In this document: piece by piece, positions 57,021-64,000 of the stretch
Layout: each line of letters opens with the position of its first letter
Position numbering within the stretch: the first letter of the stretch is position 1
Source: Apoda limacodes
Lineage: Eukaryota; Arthropoda; Insecta; Lepidoptera; Limacodidae
Reading direction: 5' to 3'
NCBI GenBank assembly: GCA_946406115.1
Contig: OX291543.1
Coordinates: forward strand, 31,584,815-31,648,814
DNA length: 64,000 nucleotides
Translations under genes and position numbers: made by a program
Notes under the pieces: generated by a model
What the model was told of the DNA's origin: nothing
The model's input: the letters and a program-made list of their open reading frames with translations, nothing else
Databases searched by the model: none

Positions 57021-57548
57021 CTGAGTAAGAGCCAGATGCTCTATTACTACTATTTATAACTTATTTATTTCCTTTACATTACAAAAATTGACTAGGTCTA
57101 ATGACTCGTACTTAGTTTTAGTTTCTGCGATTAAATTTATAGAAAATGGCTTATTAGATGGCACAATTAGTATAATCAGAAAGAAAAGGAAGTTTTTTAC
57201 AAAGTCAAAATGTCAAAACCTACATCACTTTTGATAATTTTGTCTATGAACTACCTAGTTGATAATACCTATCTAATAGAATACAATAGATACCTTACCA
57301 CCATTTATCATATTTTTGCTTAGCAATGTAAACTTGTAAGTAACATAACTGATAATTGCTGCGATGTGTGATAGATGATAGTGTGAAAGGCTTCATAGAA
57401 ACGAATGCGCCGTCTGTATATTCCGACTATCATACATCGAAGCCACGCCCCATGTGCTGTTGATACTTTTTGTAAACCCTTCCCTCTAAATGCATGTGCC
57501 GTAAGGCTGTCACTTAACGCGTTTACTCTGTCATCGGTCGGCTCCATT

Positions 57549-57565
57549 CCCCCCCCCCCCCCCCC
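57549..57565 (+). repeat. Poly-C run of 17
   Basis: Seventeen consecutive C residues in AT-rich DNA. Exact length is likely to vary or to be misread. Confidence 0.95.
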
Positions 57566-58242
57566 ACACCACATCCTAGACTGCAAAGCTCATCAAAGCT
57601 ACTTGTTTCAGCCCGAAGTTTTAAGAACTCCAAAGAACCCTCTCATCGACCGATTTTTCCTATGTATGATGTACCTTGAGTCCTTGCAGTGGCACGCTGG
57701 CTAGTAAGATGTTGATAAGAAGACCGGTCTGTCACTTCAGACGCCGAATTGTTATGATATGATAGTACAATTATTATTTCAACAAACATCGGCGCTAGCA
57801 ACCGGTTAGAAACGGCGGCATCAGTCGCCTGCATTCAAAATAGTTTATCTGTACTATTACTTACTAAAAAGTCTCTGCATACCCCTCGAGAGGCGTGATG
57901 TATTACGTGGGTTTACTATTATAATATAGCGCAAACATTTATATGAAGACTTGCGTCAGCCTCGAAATTGCCGTCATTGCCCAATTTGAACATGGGCTTA
58001 CCTGCCGTTTTATAAGTCAGTACAGGAAAAAGTCATATAGTGGTCCTATAGCTGGTGTGATCTGAGCATCTATCTAGTCAAGTATACACAGCATCGAAAA
58101 CGATTATAGAAATGAAATAATTCGGCCAAATGTATACCCACATTTTGATGTAGGTATACTGGGCTGGTTATTACCGTTCCTATGATCGCTAACATTTTTA
58201 TTTACACATTGCTAAAGCCCCTGGTAGGGTATTGTTATTAGT

Positions 58243-58373
58243 CTACATGTCTTCAGTGAGATCGTTGATGGCGCCGGGTGCCGTAGCGCGCGCGTCCGGC
58301 GGCGTGGACCCTAGACTGCCGTAGGTCCCTCCGCGCAGCACGCGCCAGCGTCCGCGCCCGCGACGGGTTATGC
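58243..58373 (-). CDS. Probable terminal coding exon of an unidentified gene
   Basis: The block is strikingly GC-rich in AT-rich surroundings. On the minus strand an acceptor TTCAACAG| at 58374 precedes a frame (entering with 2 nt of a split codon) that reads RGRGRWRVLRGGTYGSLGST, then PPDARATAPGAINDLTEDM and TAG at 58243-58245. High third-position GC and a clean stop suggest real coding sequence. No domain is visible in 43 residues, and upstream exons must lie beyond 58374, possibly outside the window. Product not recognised. Confidence 0.5.
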
Positions 58374-58835
58374 CTGTTGAACACAATCTACGTCGTATTC
58401 AGGGTTCATATCGGCAAGTTTAGCTTATCCTCGGTGCCATCATATACCGATACAGTAACCATTGAAAGCCAGTTGGCAAAAAAGCCCTGCCTGGGTGTGT
58501 AATGCCACGCATTTACCTTACAAAATTAATGCTTATATTTAACGTAAATTAAAACCAAAACGAGTTGGGCCAGCTTTTCATCTTTGGACCTCTTATCAAA
58601 ACAACAGATTATTATAAATTTGTCTTTAAATTCTACTATAATTGTACCTACTTACAAGTATTTGTAGAAAGTCTCAGTAAAATTGAACTAATAATCAAGT
58701 AGGTATGCCATATACACTAGAGCTAGGAAAGATAATACTATTACTATAATAGTAATACTGAGCTGGAACTAAAGTTTAGATAAATGTACAAGTAAACCTA
58801 CATTAGAACTTATCTAGCAGATAGGACCGTGATAC

Positions 58836-58990
58836 TTTTTTTTTTATACCACTAACGTGGCAAACAAGCGTACGGTCCGCCTTATATAGTAAGCGGTCAC
58901 CGTAGCCTATGGACGCTTGCAACACCAGGGGTATCACTCGCGTGTTGCCGACCTTTTAAAAATGTAATAACTTCTTTCTTGAAGAACCCC
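58836..58990 (-). repeat. Jockey-like element 3' end with poly-A tail
   Basis: A T-run, TATACCACTAACGTGGCAAACAAG, then AAGCGGTCACCGTAGCCTAT and CTTCTTTCTTGAAGAAC: the inverse of the family's 3' end and C-terminal codons. Confidence 0.85.
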
Positions 58991-59082
58991 ATATTCGAAT
59001 TCAGCTTCCTGCTTTTAATTACTTATAGCACGGACGCTAAGCAGGAAGAATCTCGTTCAATGACCGGTCACTATTTGTCTCT

Positions 59083-59178
59083 GTTGCACGCTCATAATTA
59101 TTTGCCGTTGCGCTCCTCTATGACAGCGATCATCGCATCTGTGCGAGTGTGACGGCAAATATGCGCGTGCAACGGAGC
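59083..59178. repeat. Short inverted repeat, MITE-like
   Basis: CTGTTGCACGCTCATAATTATTTGCCGT (about 59081-59108) pairs with ACGGCAAATATGCGCGTGCAACGG (about 59151-59174) with a few mismatches. Middle of about 40 bp. No target duplication found. Confidence 0.6.
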
Positions 59179-59209
59179 AGAACAGATAAAACAAATAAGT
59201 AGACTCGTT

Positions 59210-60734
59210 GAACCAACTGCATAACGAGAGAGATATTGTCGTCTCACAAATGCTGGCACCCAGACGTCTGATTTGAATAGTTTTTTTTTTATAAACTAAG
59301 CTCGCGCCAAGCCACATCATAAGTAAAAAATTCTTCGCCAATATAAGGTCAATGAAAATAAAGGATGTTACATATTAAGCAATTGATAGAAGCGATCTTC
59401 TAAGTCAACGCAGTAAAAAAATTTGTCGCTTATTTTGGCATTTGCAAACCAATCAAAACCTTTGAGGTACTTCCCGTTGACTTAAAATCAGGAAATTTGG
59501 CGAGAAGCAAGATGTCACATCACAAATCTAGGAAAAAAATCCCCTATGTACGCGAGCCAGACTTACACTTGGCCGGTTTTTATTTCAATTAGATTTTTAT
59601 TTAAACAAAAAATAAATAAATGCACTGACATCTTAAAGCTAAACCGTCACCGTAACTGATTTTTATATCCCTACTTACCTGCATATTATTAAACTCAATG
59701 TCTTCACTGTGTGTCAGTTTATGTACCTACTTCTCACGCCACAACCACTCATACAATTTACATGGATCTCATAGCAGTTTCCGGGCCAGGTTCTAGGAAA
59801 TATTTTGGTGCATAAAGTATCGTACACAATAAACAATGATGATGATTTCCGTTTAGGACTATTTGTTCGCGCATTCCCATTTCGCCGGATTAAGTACAGA
59901 ATAGTACATTGTTCACCAAGGGGTGAAAGTGACTCATTACCGACGAGGGTGTAAAACGCACGAGGTGGGAATAGTCCTTCATCCAGAGTGATAAATAGTG
60001 CTTTACACTACAAATGCGAGGATAATAAAATATAATTAATTAAAGTGTTAATTTACTTAACAAATATTAATTCACTTTTATAAACATAGATGGCGCTGTA
60101 ATAGTTACAAGCTATGGTTATGTTTTCTGTTGTTTATAAATAGTAAGTTATTTTTTTCAAAGTGAAATTGGTTCGCTTTTATAATCACAGATGGCACTGT
60201 ACCAAAGTCAGATTTTAAATAGAAAGTGCTTTTGACGTGACAACGTCTTATAAATTGGTTTGCCGGGTGACACTTCAAGAAACTGCGTTACGCTCCGCTC
60301 ACGTTATGCGCTCACAATGAGAGCGAGTGAGAGGCACGCGCCCGCCTAAGAGCGAGAGAGACAGACATAAAATCATTGTCACGTAAAACTTTCGCCCGTA
60401 TACCGACTTTACAGGCAACCAGTTTTTTTTATTACTTTCTTCCCTCTAAACGGGCAAGAAAGTAATAATCTCTGCAAACACGTACTCTCAACCATATTTT
60501 CGACTATGCATGAAGGTTCTTTCAGAGCATGAGTAGTGTAAAAGAAGATAAATAACACATTATATTTTGTCGGATTAGCAAAAGACAGAATTCTCATTTT
60601 GCTGTATTTAGTACAGATAATAAGGCTGGGTTGCACCAACTAACTTACGTTAACCAGCCGTCAAAAATGGAGCCCTCAAAGATTGTATGAATTGCATTGA
60701 TTGAATAGTCAGCTATGTTTGAACTTAACCGGCT
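59210..60734. other. Intergenic, no gene seen
   Basis: AT-rich. Contains ATAGATGGCGCTGTA and CAGATGGCACTGTAC phrases near 60090 and 60188 that look like an old duplicated repeat, and a purine-rich stretch near 60320-60365 (GAGAGCGAGTGAGAGG). Nothing coding is supported. Confidence 0.35.
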
Positions 60735-61150
60735 CGTCAAAGTTCAGCAAACCACTAGCTGGTAGAATAGCGAATAGACTTAGTTCTGCAGCATTCGCTG
60801 TTAAAAAGATTCGTCAACTTACGGACGAAGCTACTGCCCGGATAGTATACTTCAGCTACTTTCGGTATTTTACTATGGGGACACGCAGCTGATATTCAAA
60901 CAATCTATGTGCTGCAGAAGAAGGCTGTTCGAGCAATTTAAAATCTATCCCATAGACACTCTTTAAGAGATAAATTTAAGGAAATCAAGGTCTTAAACCT
61001 TACAGTCTCAGTATATATTAGATAATTTAATTTATGATCATAAAAATATTGATTGCTTTAAAAAGAATAGCGATATTCATGATCGTAATACTCGAAATAG
61101 ACACAAACTTGCTCTGATCGACACCAGGGTTCAGAAAATAGATAAATAAT
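60735..61150 (+). pseudogene. Non-LTR retrotransposon fragment, relative of 24258-25480
   Basis: Translation [30 protein letters not shown] and, after frame breaks, IYDHKNIDCFKKNSDIHDRN and LALIDTRVQKI matches the 24.5-kb element part by part. Several frameshifts; dead. Confidence 0.8.
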
Positions 61151-61424
61151 TTAAAGAACAATGAATCTTTTTTTCAATAAAATTTCTTGTCTTTTTATTT
61201 CGGGTGGAGGATGATTAAATTAATTAATTTATTTTTTACTAAGTAAAACACACTCAGAGCAGTTATTCAACTCACAAATGACGTGTTTTTTTAAAATACA
61301 AGACACCACCACCAGGTGGTTTGCTTGCTTGCTGGCTTAAATTGAATTTGGTTAAAAAGCTTTGGTATTTTTATTCCCTTTAAAACCCTCAGTGCGCTGA
61401 TTCGACTCACACACTTTATACGAT

Positions 61425-62935
61425 TTTAGGGTTCCGTACCCAAAGCGTAATTAGCGGAACCCTATTACTAAGACTCCGCTGTCCGTCCGTCTGTCACCAG
61501 GCTGTATCTCATGAACCGTGATAGTTAGACAGTTAAAATTTTCAGACACTTAAAGATTTTTTTTTTTTTTTTTTTTTTTTATACCACTAAGGTGGCAAAC
61601 AAGCTTACGGCCCGCCTGATGGTAAGCGGTCACCGTAGCCTATGGACGCTTGCAACACCAGGGGTATCACTTGCGCGTTGCCGACCCTTCAGAAATCTAA
61701 TAACTTCTTTCTTGAAGAACTCCATACTGTAGTCCTTGCAGAAAACCTTGGCAGGGAGCTCATTCCACAACTTAAGCGTTCGCGGGAGGAAGTTTCTCTG
61801 AAACCGCACTGTACGCGACCATTTAGGTTCTAAAGTGTGAGAATGAATTCCCTGCCGATGGCGAGCGGTGCGATGGTAGAAAGTAGCCGTGGGCATCATT
61901 TCGAACAATTCCTCAGAACACAACCCATTGTACAAGCGGTAGAACACACACAGTGAGGCAAAGTCTCTCCTCAGACTTAAGGGCTCGATACCGCAAGTGA
62001 GTTTGGGATCGTCGACAATTCTCACAGCCCGTCGTTGAACCGAGTCAAAAGGGTCAAGCTGGTATCCGGGTGCACCTGCCCAGAGATGGCAGCAGTACTC
62101 CATATGGGGCCGAACTTGCGACTTGTAAAGTAACAACCTTTGCCCCGACGTGAAGTACTGCTTCGCTCTGTTGAGTACACCAAGTTTTTTGGACGCCAGC
62201 TTTACCTTATCTTGTAAATGATCTCGGAACTGAACATCGCTGGAGATGTCGACACCAAGGATCCCAATGCTCTTGGAGATGGAGAGGGGAGTGTTCTGGA
62301 ATTGTGGGACCACAGTGAATGGAGTTTTCTTAGCGGTGAACGCGCACACTTGTGTCTTTGTAGGGTTGAATCGGACCAAGTTTACCCGTCCCCAGTCAGA
62401 GACCTGGGACAGTGTGGTCTCGATTTGAGATACAAGTTCTCCGCGGTTTTCCTCCACAAGGGAACGAGGGATGTTTGCACGACCCGTGTAAAAAGTGTCT
62501 CCAGTACTGTCATCTGCATAGCAATGTATGTTGTTGATGTCCAACATGTCATTGATATGCAGTAGAAACAGCGTAGGAGACAGCACAGAGCCTTGCGGGA
62601 CACCAGCATTAATGTCCATGCTATCAGAGCAACTACCGTCAACTACAGTTCGTATGCGTCTGCCGGACAAATAAGAATACTAAACAACAAATACTAAAAA
62701 GCAGAATAAAATAAAATCAATTAATATTTAAGGGGGCTCTCAACGGCAACAGGTAGACGCTTAAAATATTCACAGAATAATTAGTTAAATAGTCACTTTA
62801 ATAAAAAATAATTAAATTAAAATAAAACAAATATTTAAGAGAGGCTCCCGTACAACAAACGTGATTTTTTTGCCGGTTTTATCGATAATGGTACGGGACC
62901 CTTCGTGCGCGAGTCCGACTCGCACTTGGCCGATT
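61425..62935 (-). repeat. AAGTGCGAGTCGGACTCGCG-type repeat split by a retrotransposon
   Basis: The right part (62682-62935) carries the inverted head (GCGCGAGTCCGACTCGCACT at the far right) and body. The left part (61425-61555) carries the inverted tail (TAGGGTTCCGTACCCAAAGC, CCAGGCTGTATCTCATGAAC). The two would be contiguous without the retrotransposon at 61556-62681, so the repeat is older. Confidence 0.85.
61556..62681 (-). pseudogene. Jockey-like retrotransposon, 5'-truncated but uninterrupted ORF
   Basis: An open frame of 346 codons from 62670 to 61630 begins SGRRIRTVVDGSCSDSMDIN, has AGVPQGSVLSPTLFLLHIND, HCYADDSTGD (catalytic YADD), KTQVCAFTAKKTPFTVVPQF, SKSIGILGVDISSDVQFRDH, and ends RASDTPGVASVHRLR. 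The 3' end has CCACCTTAGTGGTAT then a 20+ nt A-run (T-run at 61558-61580). Endonuclease, fingers and half the RT are absent, so it is a dead-on-arrival copy. The intact frame and long tail imply recent insertion. The catalytic region is collinear with 42258-43845. Confidence 0.92.
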
Positions 62936-64000
62936 TTTTAAGTACATCCTCCTTAGGAAACCAAAAAACTTGATATTTAATTCAGTATAACTAAAACCTT
63001 CAGTCGGCTAATCCGATTTACACTTGGCGTTGTTTTAAGTACAAAAGCCTACTTACTGAAGCATAATAAAAGAAAATTTAATTATATCATAAAAAGATAA
63101 GAAAGTATATTAAGATATTTGTTTTTTTCGCATCCGACAAAACGTTTAGGAGATATAATTATGACAAATCGCGATTTTCAAGATGGCCGCTAAGATACAC
63201 TCTGTGCCGCGCCAACTCAGAGTATTACTGGTGTATCACTTGGAAAAATAGCTAGGTACTGTAGCCTTATGTTTTACGGCGGCCATTTCCCTTCCCTGCC
63301 GATGTTATTCCAGCGAAATGAGAATCCGACCGAGTTTGATATTCCGCAATGAATAATAAGTTTATGTCAATAATTTATGAGAATTAAAAGTGTAACTTTT
63401 ACTTTCAATTTTAATTATAACACTTGTATATTGGACCTTTTTTCAGGTGTTGCCGATGTTTTGAATTCATGCACAGTGCATATAAACATTCCACGAAACC
63501 ATGCAATAGGTGCCAAATAAAATAAAACAAAAAAATAAATAATAAAGCATAATTTATTTACTTTATTTCTATCACAAAATTAAATTACATTGCCGGCACT
63601 AAATATACATCATTCACCATTACACTTAAAAAAATCTCTCAAAATTAAGTACTAACTTTAAGTAAAGAGATTCCAGCTAGTAACATATTTCGATATAATC
63701 TTTGATATTGTGGGCACAGACCTCAGTAGGTCTGTAGTACAGACTCAATAAGATTATTAGCATGATAAGTAATAAAATAATTTAACCTGTCCTTGTATTT
63801 AACTTCTTAGAATTTTGGATATTCATAAGTTACCAGTCCCGTTTTTTACCAATAAATCTTTCCGGAAATATGTCGACCAATTATATTTTTAATTTTTGCT
63901 GCTTAAGATGCAATAAAGTTATCACCAAAGGTTTTTTTGAATTGATTTTGTTTACTTACTGAGAAATGTCAAAAAAATTGCACCCACATGCTAAATACGC
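62936..64000. other. AT-rich right edge, no gene seen
   Basis: No ORF with a domain. An isolated CAAGATGGCCGCTAAG phrase near 63180 and GGCGGCCATTTCCC near 63280 may belong to a repeat. Introns of the gene whose last exon is at 58243-58373 could run through here. Confidence 0.35.

Noticed and set aside
57320..57704. Overlapping ORFs on both strands around the poly-C run
   Set aside because: Composition-driven (poly-G or poly-P stretch), no domain; 57830-57900 looks like an RTE tail.

Overview
The window is nuclear DNA of an insect, most likely a moth or butterfly. It is AT-rich, its genes have introns, and intergenic DNA and introns are packed with repeats. These include short dispersed repeats I recognise as typical of Lepidoptera (the 'AAGTGCGAGTCGGACTCGCG' repeat, the 'ATACTAATATTATAAATGCG' repeat), jockey/CR1/RTE-type non-LTR retrotransposons, tRNA- and 5S-derived SINE-like pieces, and many palindromic MITEs. 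Identifications rest on motif recognition only; no database search was run.

Host genes. (1) 1642-2215 (+) is a small secreted two-Kazal-domain protein with a 34-nt first coding exon, placed from a TATA box, a splice pair and a signal peptide. (2) 8907-33895 (-) is the dominant gene, a SMARCAL1/Marcal1 annealing helicase. I could chain 14 exons with consistent splice phases into a complete 692-codon frame. Its introns hold most of the mobile DNA between 9 and 33 kb. (3) 50224-53094 (+) is a two-exon Myb/SANT-like (zeste-type) DNA-binding protein. (4) 58243-58373 (-) is a probable terminal exon of a gene that continues beyond the right edge. 56748-57020 (-) and 44553-44765 (+) are weaker exon candidates.

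Mobile DNA by region. 0.4-7.4 kb: dispersed repeats and a small MITE. 13-26 kb (SMARCAL1 introns): a TTAA-flanked 2.3-kb element, RT fragments, and a jockey-like copy interrupted by a second non-LTR element. 27.86-31.23 kb (SMARCAL1 intron 2, opposite strand): a 3.4-kb DNA transposon with inverted ends, a possible 6-bp target duplication, its own 5' exon and intron, two overlapping long ORFs, and CCCTGGC-type motifs near both ends. This is the most interesting candidate system. 34.08-36.42 kb: a 2-kb foldback palindrome just upstream of SMARCAL1, followed by a second palindromic MITE. 38.0-41.2 kb: a 5'-truncated CR1-like element with only two stops in its 910-codon ORF2. 42.3-43.8 and 61.6-62.7 kb: copies of one jockey-like family, the second nested inside another repeat. 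48.47-49.97 kb: a Tc1/mariner element with a broken transposase, holding a hAT-type MITE with a perfect 8-bp duplication. 51.2-52.0 kb: a TA-flanked MITE in the Myb/SANT intron.

The host genes show no shared pathway. The main biological theme is layered, nested transposon insertion in and around a replication-stress helicase gene.
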